DNA of 14,563 bases from Dehalococcoidia bacterium (GCA_030612165.1 JAUWOK010000018.1:1-14563), one strand, 5' to 3'; positions 1 to 7,547 are shown, counted from the first letter of the stretch. Program-made: numbers and translations. The notes: generated by a model from the sequence alone, not told the origin.

Positions 1-248
1 CCTATTGCTGCGATGGAGGCTGAAGCCAATCCCACATCAGCGGGGTCATATAACTTGGCTACTACCATCCAGAAGACAAAACCGAGAAGAGAAGTGATAG
101 CTGTAGTTGACATAAGATAATAGGCGTTCTTATGAAGAGGATCCCTGAAATGTTGTTTCAATAATTTTGGAGAAGTTCCTGTATGCAAGGCTTGATGAAA
201 TACAGAACCAATGAATATAAAAGAGTGCTTTCTGGGAAATTGGGGCAT
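1..248 (-). CDS. Wzx-type polysaccharide flippase, N-terminal fragment
   Basis: This reading frame starts at the ATG at 248 and runs off the left edge, giving 82 residues. The first ~35 residues are a basic cytoplasmic segment. From about residue 42 comes DPLHKNAYYLMSTTA, then a hydrophobic helix (SLLGFVFWMVVA), then KLYDPADVGLASASIAAI. This pattern is typical of the first helix and loop of MATE/Wzx-like oligosaccharide flippases (polysaccharide biosynthesis protein family), where the first helix is followed by an A-x-x-Y-x-x-x-x-V-G-x-A motif. Such proteins move lipid-linked glycan units across the membrane. An AAGGGAG ribosome site lies 7 nt upstream of the ATG, supporting this start. It is divergent from the epimerase gene and likely belongs to a glycan cluster extending left. 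Only the N-terminus is visible, so the sugar substrate cannot be judged. Confidence 0.75.
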   Translation of the reverse strand, partial: MPQFPRKHSFIFIGSVFHQALHTGTSPKLLKQHFRDPLHKNAYYLMSTTAITSLLGFVFWMVVAKLYDPADVGLASASIAAI

Positions 249-288
249 TAGACTACTCCCTTGCCTTGCTTAGTAATAGTAAGCTGAT

Positions 289-317
289 ATTATACTTATA
301 TTACTATAGAGAGTAAA
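289..317 (-). promoter_or_regulatory. Promoter for the flippase gene
   Basis: On the minus strand, a TTTACT -35 box (317-312) is followed after 17 bp by a perfect TATAAT -10 box (294-289). The start would fall near 282, giving a leader of about 34 nt that contains the AAGGGAG ribosome site. This is a prediction from sigma-70 consensus only. Confidence 0.6.
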
Positions 318-347
318 GAAGCGTTAAAAGTCGAGCGCTACTAAGGA

Positions 348-376
348 TTGTTTTGTCTAGTGACTTGGGCTATACT
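348..376 (+). promoter_or_regulatory. Promoter for the epimerase gene
   Basis: TTGTTT (348-353), a 17-bp spacer and TATACT (371-376) form a good sigma-70 type promoter. Predicted transcription starts near 383, about 20 nt before the epimerase ATG. An AGGA ribosome site (392-395) lies 7 nt before that ATG. It lies back to back with the flippase promoter, with the two -35 boxes about 30 bp apart. Confidence 0.6.
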
Positions 377-402
377 GGAGCGATTTTTAATAGGAAAAAA
401 TT

Positions 403-1329
403 ATGAAAGTTTTGGTTACTGGCGGAGCCGGCTTCATTGGCTCGCATATAGTTGATGCGTTGATAGAGCGGGGTCATCAGGTAGTTATAGTGGACGATTT
501 ATCCACAGGACGCCCTGAAAACCTCAATTCGGCAGCAAAGTTTTATCAGGTGAATATTTGTAGCTCTGAGATGGAAAGGATATTTGAGGAAGAAAGACCA
601 GAGCTAGTTAATCATCAAGCAGCTCAAACAGTGATTCAAAAGTCAGTGGAGGATCCTGTTTTTGATGCAAAGCAAAATATTCTGGGCAGTTTAAATCTCA
701 TTCTCCAGTGTCTCCGTTTTGGAGTGAAGAAAATAGTTTATGCCTCCTCTGGAGGGGCAGTTTATGGTGAGACAGAATATCGCCCTGTAGATGAGAGCTA
801 TCCAGTAAACCCGCTTTCTTACTATGGAATCTCCAAACATACTGTGGAGCATTATCTTCACCTTGTTAATCTTGAGCATGGACTGGACTATGCAGTGCTC
901 AGGTACGCCAATGTTTATGGCCAGAGACAGAACCCCAAAAGCGAAGCTGGGGTAGTGGCCATCTTCACTGGCCAAATCTTGCAAGGGCAGCGCCCTACCA
1001 TATTTGGTAAAGGAGACAAAACTCGTGACTATGTCCATGTATCTGATGTAGTGGCGGCTAATGTCTTGGCGATGGAAGGAGATAAAGGCGGCATCTACAA
1101 TATTGGCACAGGGGTGGAGACGTCAGACCAAGAGATGTTTGACCTTTTAGCTGAGGGATTGAAATATAAAGACAATCCTCATTACTCCCAGGTACGAAAA
1201 GGGGAGGTCTATAGAATTTGCCTTAATTGCTCTAAGGCACAAGAAGAACTTGGCTGGCAGCCTCGATTCTCGCTGAAGGAAGGATTGGCGGAGACTGTCA
1301 ACTATTATCGAAGCCTGTTTGTAAAATAA
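403..1329 (+). CDS. NAD-dependent sugar-nucleotide epimerase (GalE-like SDR)
   Basis: This 308-residue protein is an extended short-chain dehydrogenase/reductase of the UDP-glucose 4-epimerase type. The NAD-binding Rossmann motif GGAGFIGSH spans residues 7-15, and D31-D32 ends strand 2 where NAD(H) is selected. HQAAQ (71-75) and SVEDP (81-85) are typical of this family. The catalytic set is S115/S116 in ASSGGAVYG plus Y141 and K145 in YGISK. LRYANVYG (166-173) and RDYVHVSDV are the usual C-terminal substrate-domain signatures. These enzymes interconvert UDP-sugars such as UDP-Glc/UDP-Gal or their N-acetyl forms in the cytoplasm. Substrate and exact subtype cannot be fixed from sequence, so no symbol is given. 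The length is normal for the family. It sits next to a flippase and the UDP-GlcNAc genes, which points to envelope glycan synthesis. The base composition is visibly more AT-rich than genes further right. Confidence 0.88.
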   Translation: MKVLVTGGAGFIGSHIVDALIERGHQVVIVDDLSTGRPENLNSAAKFYQVNICSSEMERIFEEERPELVNHQAAQTVIQKSVEDPVFDAKQNILGSLNLILQCLRFGVKKIVYASSGGAVYGETEYRPVDESYPVNPLSYYGISKHTVEHYLHLVNLEHGLDYAVLRYANVYGQRQNPKSEAGVVAIFTGQILQGQRPTIFGKGDKTRDYVHVSDVVAANVLAMEGDKGGIYNIGTGVETSDQEMFDLLAEGLKYKDNPHYSQVRKGEVYRICLNCSKAQEELGWQPRFSLKEGLAETVNYYRSLFVK

Positions 1330-1382
1330 GTATGTGCGCTGATTTCTCCATTCCGCCAGTTACCAAGATCTTCATCTCGGTT

Positions 1383-3155
1383 TCACTTCACCGTCACCGA
1401 TTTTGCCAGGTTGCGGGGTTTGTCGGGGTCCTTACCCCGGGCGATCGCTGAATGGTAAGCCAGGAGCTGAAGCGGCACAATGGTCAGCAGGGGGTAGTAA
1501 ATATATTCAATACTGGGAATCTCAATCCACTCGTGAAAGATGGGATTGTACTGATCTGATATGCCAACGATAAAAGCTCCTCGTGCTCTGGTTTCTTCGA
1601 TATTAGAGAGAGTTTCTTTCAGGGTATGATCGCTGGGGCAGATGGCTATCACTGGAACACCTTCTTCAATAAGTGCCAGCGTGCCGTGCTTCAATTCGCC
1701 GGCGGGCATACCTTCGGCATGGGCATAAGAAACCTCTTTTAATTTCAGTGCTCCTTCCGAAGCTATGGCAAAGTTGATCCCCCTGGCTATATAATAAAAA
1801 TCATTTTTGTCTTTGGTTCGCCATGCCAGTTCCTCTATATTCTTGCCATTTTTGCTAAAGTTTTTCTCAACCATAATTGAGACTTCGTTTAATTTCTCTA
1901 ACCCTTCGTCCAGCCGGTTAGACATGGCAAAGGCAAGCATGTAGAGCAGAGTTAACTGACTGGAGAAAGATTTAGTCGCCGCGACACCTATCTCTGCTCC
2001 ACAGTTGAGATACAACACCCTGTCGCTCATCCGGGCCAGAGACGAGTTGTTTCTATTCACCAGAGAAAATATTTTCGCTCCTTTCTTTTTAGCCAGTTTT
2101 GCCCCGTCCATGACATCCGCGGTTTCGCCACTTTGAGAAAGAGCTATGACCAGTGTATTTTTATCAATAGAGTCGGAGAAATAATGAAACTCGGAAGATA
2201 TAATGACATCGCTGAATTTGCCTGCCAGTTTAGAAAAAAGATACCTTCCAACCAGCGCAGCATAACGGGAGGTTCCACAGGCAGTGAATATTATCTGTTT
2301 TGCTCTCAGGATATCCATAGCCATATGCGTGATAAGCTTTTTGTCCTGCACCATGGCACCGCGAATAGATTGTGAATTCTCCATTATTTCCTTGAGCATG
2401 AAGTGGGGGTAATTTTGCTTGCTGACTTCGCCTGAATTCCAGCTTGGCTCAATAAATTTCTTTTCTATCCGATGCCCATCATTGGTGAAGAAAGAGATGT
2501 TGTCTTTAACGACAACAGCAGTCTCGTCGTCTTCCATAAAAGCAATCTGGGTTACGCTCTCCGGAAAAGCCAGATCGTCGCTGGCTATGAAGTTGCCTTT
2601 GCGGCTTTTGCCAACTACAAGGGGATTGTCTTTGCAGGTGGCCACTAATTTTTCCGGTTCCTGGCTTGACATAATCACTAGGGCGTAAGAACCTTCAAGT
2701 TCTCTGGTTGTTTTCAATACGGCCTGCTCCAGGGAATTGCTTGTAGTTAAATGCTCCTCGAGCAGGTGGGGAATTACCTCGGTATCGGTTTCAGAAACGA
2801 AAGCGTGTTTTGCTTCCAGCCTGGAGCGAAGTTCCCGGTGATTTTGTATGATTCCGTTGTGGACTACAGCGACTTTCTTTGTGCAGTCTGTATGAGGATG
2901 AGCGTTGGCTTGCGTTACACCACCGTGAGTTGCCCAGCGAACATGTCCCACACCAATCGTTCCCGGAAGGTCATCCAGTTGGTGTTTTTGCCGTACTTCG
3001 CCCAGCTTACCGACGTCTTTTTTAAGCTGCACTCTGCCATCGGCGATGGTAGCTATGCCCGCCGAATCGTAGCCACGATACTCCAGGTGCTGAAGAGCCT
3101 TGACAAGCAAAGGGGCTGCTGGTTCTTCACCACAATAACCAATAAGACCGCACAT
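1383..3155 (-). CDS. glmS: Glutamine-fructose-6-phosphate aminotransferase (isomerizing)
   Basis: GlmS converts fructose-6-phosphate and glutamine to glucosamine-6-phosphate, the committing step to UDP-GlcNAc. The protein has 590 residues, slightly shorter than the usual ~600-610. The N-terminal class II glutamine amidotransferase domain begins MCGLIGYCG, with Cys2 as nucleophile, and has HVRWATHG (71-78), HNG (99-101) and SETDTE (121-126). Two SIS isomerase domains follow: CGTS (293-296) and SQSGET (340-345) in the first, KEVSYAHAEG (473-482) and GELKHG (486-491) in the second. The canonical tail PRNLAKSVTVK is intact, so the gene is complete. It lies 47 bp downstream of the GlmU-like gene on the same strand but has its own strong promoter. 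There is no Shine-Dalgarno sequence before the ATG. It ends tail to tail with the epimerase gene, 53 bp away, and I see no terminator hairpin between them. Confidence 0.97.
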   Translation of the reverse strand: MCGLIGYCGEEPAAPLLVKALQHLEYRGYDSAGIATIADGRVQLKKDVGKLGEVRQKHQLDDLPGTIGVGHVRWATHGGVTQANAHPHTDCTKKVAVVHNGIIQNHRELRSRLEAKHAFVSETDTEVIPHLLEEHLTTSNSLEQAVLKTTRELEGSYALVIMSSQEPEKLVATCKDNPLVVGKSRKGNFIASDDLAFPESVTQIAFMEDDETAVVVKDNISFFTNDGHRIEKKFIEPSWNSGEVSKQNYPHFMLKEIMENSQSIRGAMVQDKKLITHMAMDILRAKQIIFTACGTSRYAALVGRYLFSKLAGKFSDVIISSEFHYFSDSIDKNTLVIALSQSGETADVMDGAKLAKKKGAKIFSLVNRNNSSLARMSDRVLYLNCGAEIGVAATKSFSSQLTLLYMLAFAMSNRLDEGLEKLNEVSIMVEKNFSKNGKNIEELAWRTKDKNDFYYIARGINFAIASEGALKLKEVSYAHAEGMPAGELKHGTLALIEEGVPVIAICPSDHTLKETLSNIEETRARGAFIVGISDQYNPIFHEWIEIPSIEYIYYPLLTIVPLQLLAYHSAIARGKDPDKPRNLAKSVTVK

Positions 3156-3166
3156 TTGTAAAAAGG

Positions 3167-3194
3167 ATTATACCCTAAAGAGTACTCGTGTCAA
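3167..3194 (-). promoter_or_regulatory. Near-consensus glmS promoter with almost no leader
   Basis: On the minus strand, a perfect TTGACA (3194-3189), a 16-bp spacer and a perfect TATAAT (3172-3167) sit just upstream of glmS. A start 6-8 nt downstream would fall at 3161-3159, only about 4-6 nt before the glmS ATG at 3155. The bases between the -10 box and the ATG contain no ribosome site. The transcript would therefore be effectively leaderless. It lies in the 47-bp gap after the GlmU-like stop codon, so glmS can be expressed independently of the upstream genes. Confidence 0.75.
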
Positions 3195-3202
3195 AGGGCA
3201 TT

Positions 3203-4546
3203 TTATTGCCGCAGTCTTTTTAATAGCTCCTGTTTTTTATCTTCAGGCAGTTTTGTGTTTCTTTCCTTTATTTCGTATTCTTGCTTGAGGAGAATGACTT
3301 TGTTATTTTCCAGGTCGTGATTCAGGCAGACATTAGGGCCGATAGAAGAATTAGCGCCGACTCTGATGCCGGGCATAACGTTGGCGTTCACCCCAGTGCG
3401 GCAGCCCTGTCCCATGATAGCGCCGAATTTATCGTACCCGGTATCTATTTTGTCATTACCGACTTTTACATGAATGTTTCCCTCGTCGAGGCGGAAGTTG
3501 GATAGGATGGTGCCGGCACCGAAAGAACAATTATCGTCTATGACGGAATCGCCGATGTAATTTGAGTGGAACCAGCAGTTATTGCCAATATAGGAATGCT
3601 TTACTTCCGTAGAAAAACCTATCACCGAATTTGCGCCGATATGACTGTATTCCCGTAGCAGCGCACTGGTGCCAATTACAGAGTTTGGCCCGACATATAC
3701 AGGGCCCTGGATCACGGCATTTTCCATTACTCTGACATTATCACCCAGTATAACCTTTCCTTTGATAATTGCTTTATCTGAAATGCTTACTGAAGAAGGA
3801 ATGGAGGGAGCGGCCATGTCCAGGAAATATTCCATCACTTTAAAGATATGCCAGGGGTATTTTATCGCTGCCCAGAAATCATTGTAGGGAAGCACTTTAA
3901 TTTTGTGTTCTCTCTGTACCATATTGTCCAGAGCGCATTCGTAAACATCATCTCTGGTGGTCTGGGTCTGAACAGTTTCAATACACTCCAGAAGTTTTTC
4001 GGGGTTGTTGTGGAGATGAACCAGGATGTTTACCATAGCGCTGGGTTCCTCTCCTGGCGTGGGCTTTTCCACAATGCGTTGTAATATACCATGGGAGTCT
4101 GTCACGAGATAGCCTCCCGGGAAGTATTCTTTGACCTGGTATCCCAGCATGCAGGAAGAGGAATCCCCTCCGGCTGCCTCAATGATTTTTGTATATGCCA
4201 GGCTTGAGAAAATATCGTTGGGGTTTATTACCAGGATTTGCCCTTGAAGAAAAGGCTCGGCGCTTTTCAGGGCATCAGCGACGCCCAATGGCTTTTTCTG
4301 TGTGACAATCTCAATCTGGCTGCCAGAAATTCTTTTGGTTATTTCCTTTATTTTTTCTATATTTCCCGGGTTTCCGATAATAACGAACTGGCTTAAGCCA
4401 GCCTTCCGTGCCATTTCCAACTGGTGTTGAAGCAGCGGTTTTCCCAGGAAATCAAGAAGAACCTTATCCTCGGTGAGAGGGAACATTCTTTTTCCCATGC
4501 CACCACAGAGAAAAACTGTCTTGATACGTGAGTAGTTTGTTTTCAT
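3203..4546 (-). CDS. GlmU-like sugar-1-phosphate nucleotidylyltransferase/acetyltransferase
   Basis: This two-domain protein probably makes UDP-GlcNAc from glucosamine-1-phosphate by acetylation and uridylylation. Residues ~8-245 form a nucleotidyltransferase domain with the glycine-rich loop CGGMGKRMFPLT (14-25) and LGKPLL (34-39). Residues ~253-412 form a left-handed beta-helix of hexapeptide repeats. H328 in FHSNYIGDS aligns with the catalytic acetyltransferase histidine found before N/T-Y-x-G-D in GlmU-family enzymes. GAGT (343-346), TG-x9-G-Q and PGIRVG follow as in archaeal-type bifunctional enzymes. I chose the ATG at 4546, giving 447 residues: it shares its A with the preceding TGA stop (TGATG), and GGAG lies 8 nt upstream. 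An in-frame TTG one codon earlier (4549) is possible but has worse spacing. The gene is coupled to glmM. Substrate specificity is inferred from the glmS-glmM context. Confidence 0.85.
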   Translation of the reverse strand: MKTNYSRIKTVFLCGGMGKRMFPLTEDKVLLDFLGKPLLQHQLEMARKAGLSQFVIIGNPGNIEKIKEITKRISGSQIEIVTQKKPLGVADALKSAEPFLQGQILVINPNDIFSSLAYTKIIEAAGGDSSSCMLGYQVKEYFPGGYLVTDSHGILQRIVEKPTPGEEPSAMVNILVHLHNNPEKLLECIETVQTQTTRDDVYECALDNMVQREHKIKVLPYNDFWAAIKYPWHIFKVMEYFLDMAAPSIPSSVSISDKAIIKGKVILGDNVRVMENAVIQGPVYVGPNSVIGTSALLREYSHIGANSVIGFSTEVKHSYIGNNCWFHSNYIGDSVIDDNCSFGAGTILSNFRLDEGNIHVKVGNDKIDTGYDKFGAIMGQGCRTGVNANVMPGIRVGANSSIGPNVCLNHDLENNKVILLKQEYEIKERNTKLPEDKKQELLKRLRQ

Positions 4547-5925
4547 CAATTCTTCTCCACAATCCCCTGGACGAGATCAGTTCCTCTCTTTACAAGCGCA
4601 GCTACTTTGTCCTTTGAGGTTGCCTCGGCGATGACTCGAATAACGGGCTCGGTGCCACTGGCCCTGACGAGCATCCATGAATTATCAAATTCCAGCCTCA
4701 ATCCGTCAGTAGTATTTAGCTCAAAAAGTTTCTCTGACATATTAGGTGCTGCCAAAAAGTCTTTCACCTGTGCCATGACCGTTTCCTTGAGTTCGTTGGA
4801 GCAGGAGACCTTGTTTTTCTCGAAGAATAATCTGGGTATGCTCTGGAAAAACTCTCGGATTTCCTTGACGTCTTCCACTTGACTCAGTAAGACAAGGGAG
4901 GCAAGCATGCTATCAGGATAATAGCCTGCTTCAGGGAAAATATAAACACCTACTTCTTCGACACCTATGGCGGCGTTAAGCTCCTGGGCCAGATGGGCAA
5001 CAGGGACATCACCTACCTTGCCCCGCATTACCTCTACCCCAAGGTCGTTTAAGGCCAGGTCGAGAAGCTTTCCTGTTTCTACGGTGGTAGCGACCTTCTT
5101 TTTTCCCGTTTTCGTAATAGCGAGCCTGGAGACAAAAGCAATCATTTCGTTAAATCCTAAAAAGCCTTCGCGATCGCAGAAAACCACTCTATCGGCGTCA
5201 CCATCAAAACAAATGGCAAGGTCGGCGTTTTGTTGCCTCAGAAAGGCGATTGTTTTCTGGAGAGAGTCTTCGTTAGGTTCGGGATTTCTCCCGGGGAAGC
5301 GGCCGTCAGGCGCATCATTTATGGGAATTACATTGAGGCCCATTTGGGAGAAGATACTGCTGGCGAAGCCAGAGGCGGCGCCGTTGCCAGAATCGACAAC
5401 TATTTTTAATTGCTGTTTGAAGTTTATGCCAGGAAGGCTTTCTTTAAGAAATTGGAGATATCGTTCCTTCATTCCTTGGGCTGATTTAATTGTTCCCGGA
5501 CGATCGCTATTTCTGAAGCTCTTCGTAAAATAAATCTTTTCTATTTCTGCTTCTTGTGACTGGCTGTACCCCATAGCATTATTATTAAAGAGCTTGATTC
5601 CGTTAAATTCGGAAGGATTATGAGAAGCAGTGATCATGATGCCGGTAGCGAAATTCCATTCTCGGGTGAGAAGTGCCAGAGCAGGGGTAGGCAGGATTCC
5701 CATGTCTACCACATTTATACCAGCTGAAAGCAGACCGGAGGTGACTGCCTTCTTGATTATTTCTCTGCTTATTCTGGTATCGGTAGCGACGCAGACTGTA
5801 GCATGTGGGGGCAAAACAGCACCCAGCGCCAACGCGGCTTGGCGGCATAATTCTGGCGTTAAATCCTGGTTGACTTCGCCCCGAATGCCACTGGTTCCAA
5901 AGAGATGTTGGTTTTTATCAATCAT
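4546..5925 (-). CDS. glmM: Phosphoglucosamine mutase
   Basis: GlmM interconverts glucosamine-6-phosphate and glucosamine-1-phosphate, linking GlmS to the GlmU-like enzyme. The 459-residue alpha-D-phosphohexomutase has FGTSGIRG at residues 9-16 and the phosphoserine loop TASHNPSEFNG (99-109), with S101 as the phosphorylated residue. The metal loop is DGDADRV (241-247, D241/D243/D245), and the C-terminal phosphate-binding loop is RASGTEP (421-427). All four active-site loops are intact. Sequence alone does not exclude phosphomannomutase or phosphoglucomutase activity, but the neighbours glmS and the GlmU-like gene favour glucosamine. It starts 19 bp after the gmhB-like stop codon with no clear Shine-Dalgarno sequence in the AT-rich gap. 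It overlaps the next start by one base (TGATG), implying translational coupling. Confidence 0.9.
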   Translation of the reverse strand: MIDKNQHLFGTSGIRGEVNQDLTPELCRQAALALGAVLPPHATVCVATDTRISREIIKKAVTSGLLSAGINVVDMGILPTPALALLTREWNFATGIMITASHNPSEFNGIKLFNNNAMGYSQSQEAEIEKIYFTKSFRNSDRPGTIKSAQGMKERYLQFLKESLPGINFKQQLKIVVDSGNGAASGFASSIFSQMGLNVIPINDAPDGRFPGRNPEPNEDSLQKTIAFLRQQNADLAICFDGDADRVVFCDREGFLGFNEMIAFVSRLAITKTGKKKVATTVETGKLLDLALNDLGVEVMRGKVGDVPVAHLAQELNAAIGVEEVGVYIFPEAGYYPDSMLASLVLLSQVEDVKEIREFFQSIPRLFFEKNKVSCSNELKETVMAQVKDFLAAPNMSEKLFELNTTDGLRLEFDNSWMLVRASGTEPVIRVIAEATSKDKVAALVKRGTDLVQGIVEKN

Positions 5926-5944
5926 AGGAAAAATAATTTACTTT

Positions 5945-6496
5945 TTATGTTTTCATATAGCCGAAAGCATGTTTAAAATCAGCTATCCATCGTGCAGCCT
6001 CTAAAAGACTATTGGCGGTGTAATCTGCACGGGTATCGGGAGGTGAGATATTGGATCCGGTGGTTACTAAGACAGTTTTACATCCCAGAGCTTTGCCGGC
6101 GTCAATATCCAGGGGCATGTCACCAATCATATAAGAAGAACCGAAATCTATGTTGTGTTCCGCCGCTGCTTTGCGAAAGAGCGCCGTCTTGGGCTTGCGG
6201 CAATCACATTTGTCATCGGGGTGGTGGGGACAATAATAAATACCGTCTATTGTTGCTCCGTATGGCGCTAGCTCGTCTTTCATCTTCTTATGAATTTGGC
6301 TCAAGGTTTCCTCAGTAAAGTAACCGCGGGCGATACCTGATTGGTTAGTGATAACTATAACCTTAAAGTCCTTCTCGTTCAAGAGCTTTATTGCCTCCGG
6401 CACGGTGGGCAGAAGCTCAAAGTCCTCCGGCCTGCTGCAATAGGGCACATCCCTGGCAATAGTGTTGTCTCTGTCAAGAAATACAGCTTTGTTCAT
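5945..6496 (-). CDS. gmhB: D-glycero-D-manno-heptose 1,7-bisphosphate phosphatase-like HAD enzyme
   Basis: This 183-residue HAD phosphatase matches the GmhB/histidinol-phosphatase subgroup. Motif I is FLDRDNT, with nucleophile D8 and acid/base D10. Motif II is TNQSG (50-54). A zinc knuckle is formed by C89, H91, C97 and C99 in CPHHPDDKCDC, followed by RKPK (100-103). GDMPLD (125-130) supplies the motif IV aspartates. Enzymes of this type remove the C7 phosphate of heptose bisphosphate during NDP-heptose synthesis. Position 11 is Asn rather than the commoner Gly. No other heptose genes (gmhA, hldE) are in the window, so the true substrate may differ. It is the first gene of the minus-strand block leading into glmM and the GlmU-like gene. 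The start at 6496 lacks a convincing ribosome site. Confidence 0.8.
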   Translation of the reverse strand: MNKAVFLDRDNTIARDVPYCSRPEDFELLPTVPEAIKLLNEKDFKVIVITNQSGIARGYFTEETLSQIHKKMKDELAPYGATIDGIYYCPHHPDDKCDCRKPKTALFRKAAAEHNIDFGSSYMIGDMPLDIDAGKALGCKTVLVTTGSNISPPDTRADYTANSLLEAARWIADFKHAFGYMKT

Positions 6497-6544
6497 TTAT
6501 TGTCCATGGAAGGAAAAGCCTAGTGTCATGTTGCGTTCATTATA
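6497..6544 (-). promoter_or_regulatory. gmhB upstream region: TATAAT box and tiny upstream ORF
   Basis: On the minus strand a perfect TATAAT lies at 6544-6539, with no good -35 box at 16-18 bp. Transcription from it would start near 6532. An ATG at 6529 opens a 10-codon ORF (MTLGFSFHGQ) whose TAA stop directly abuts the gmhB ATG. A second overlapping mini-ORF (MDNK, 6507-6493) ends in a TGA overlapping the gmhB ATG. Neither has a Shine-Dalgarno sequence. The -10 assignment and any role of the mini-ORFs are predictions. Confidence 0.35.
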
Positions 6545-6628
6545 CAGAAGTAGCAGGTAGTTACGCTATCTTTCGCCGTGGGAAATGTTCGTTTATCCTG
6601 AGCAGAAATTGGACATTATGCCGATCGG

Positions 6629-6658
6629 TTGATTTTAGTCATCTCGAACGATTAAGAT
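6629..6658 (+). promoter_or_regulatory. Possible promoter for the DUF1616 gene
   Basis: TTGATT (6629-6634) is followed 17 bp later by TTAAGA (6652-6657), or 18 bp later by TAAGAT (6653-6658). Transcription would start near 6665, about 7 nt before the ATG at 6672. Only a weak AGG (6659-6661) could serve as ribosome site, and it would lie outside the transcript. The rest of the 175-bp gap to gmhB holds the divergent gmhB signals and an 8-bp CCGATCGG palindrome (6621-6628). I see no other gene in it. Confidence 0.4.
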
Positions 6659-6671
6659 AGGCAGCATCAAG

Positions 6672-7547
6672 ATGAGAAATACTCGTGATAAAGACCTCTG
6701 GCTTATCTGTCTGCTGACCATTATTCTTGTTGCAGTCATCGGCCTTTTCCCTGATGAAAGCGTTGTGCGCGTTGTTCTGGGGATTCCCATGATTCTCTTC
6801 TTCCCGGGATATGTTTTGATAGCGGCTCTCTTTCCCCGGAAAAGCAGGCTGGGAGGAATTGAGCGGGTGGCTCTGAGTTTTGGCTGGAGCATCGCCGTGG
6901 TGCCGCTCATCGGCCTTATTCTCAATTATACCCCCTGGGGGATAAGGCTCTATCCTATCCTTGTTTCACTTACCGCATTCATAGTTATCCTGTCCGGTGT
7001 CGCCTGGCGGCGCAGGAAAGGCGTGGCGGAGAACGAGAGATTTGTCGTGCCTTTCAGTGGCAGGATCAAATTGTCTTCCTGGCAGGGGCAGGGCCGGTGG
7101 GATAAGGTTCTTTCCGTGGTGCTGGTGGCAGCGATAATAGGGGCTATCGGCACGCTGGTGTACGTTGTTACCAGTCCTAAAGTTGGTGAACAGTTCACCG
7201 AGTTTTATATTCTGGGCATGGAGGGCAAGGCAGAGCATTATCCCGAAGCGCTATACGTGGGAGAGGAAGGAAAAGTTATCCTGGGGATTGTTAATCACGA
7301 AGGGGAGCAGACGAATTATCGTGTGAGGCTGGAGATGGACGGTGAGGAAGCGGGTTTGGTGGTGGGGGGCGAAGCGAAAGATACGCTGTTGGTGACGCTT
7401 GCGCATGAAGAGAACTGGGCGGGGGAAGTAGGCTTTATTCCGCGTAAAGCGGGAGATGAGCAAAAGGTGGAATTTTTACTTTATAAAGAGGGGGAAGCTG
7501 AACCTTACCTCAAGCTTCATATCTGGTTGAACGTGGAGCAGGAATAA
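6672..7547 (+). CDS. DUF1616 family membrane protein
   Basis: This 291-residue protein matches the DUF1616 family, known mainly from archaea and Chloroflexota and of unknown biochemical function. Four hydrophobic segments fill the first ~110 residues (about 10-27, 33-53, 66-85, 92-110). They include the conserved stretches LFFPGYVLIAALFPR (42-56) and ERVALSFGWSIAVVPLIGL (64-82). A basic loop (WRRRKG, 112-117) leads to a linker and a fifth helix (~146-166). The last ~120 residues, from FTEFYILG (175-182) through GKAEHYP, form a mostly beta-predicted soluble domain, probably extracytoplasmic. The family often lies among surface polysaccharide genes, and here it faces an O-antigen ligase-family gene. 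Its last 31 bp overlap the 3' end of that gene on the other strand. No catalytic residues are recognised. Confidence 0.85.
   Translation: MRNTRDKDLWLICLLTIILVAVIGLFPDESVVRVVLGIPMILFFPGYVLIAALFPRKSRLGGIERVALSFGWSIAVVPLIGLILNYTPWGIRLYPILVSLTAFIVILSGVAWRRRKGVAENERFVVPFSGRIKLSSWQGQGRWDKVLSVVLVAAIIGAIGTLVYVVTSPKVGEQFTEFYILGMEGKAEHYPEALYVGEEGKVILGIVNHEGEQTNYRVRLEMDGEEAGLVVGGEAKDTLLVTLAHEENWAGEVGFIPRKAGDEQKVEFLLYKEGEAEPYLKLHIWLNVEQE

Noticed and set aside
1425..1440. GGGGTCCTTACCCC hairpin near the 3' end of glmS
   Set aside because: It lies inside the glmS coding sequence before the conserved C-terminal tail and is not followed by a T-tract in the direction of transcription.
3156..3202. glmS ribozyme/riboswitch upstream of glmS
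   Set aside because: The gap is only 47 bp and is filled by a promoter whose start lies next to the ATG. There is no room for the ~150-nt ribozyme core.
4967..5533. 188-codon plus-strand reading frame
   Set aside because: It lies antisense inside glmM, is rich in Ser/Arg/Pro, shows no known motif and has no ribosome site. It is a shadow of a strong coding frame.
6588..6635. 15-codon plus-strand ORF in the gap before the DUF1616 gene
   Set aside because: It has only a weak GGGAA upstream and no similarity or conservation signal visible, so it is probably chance.
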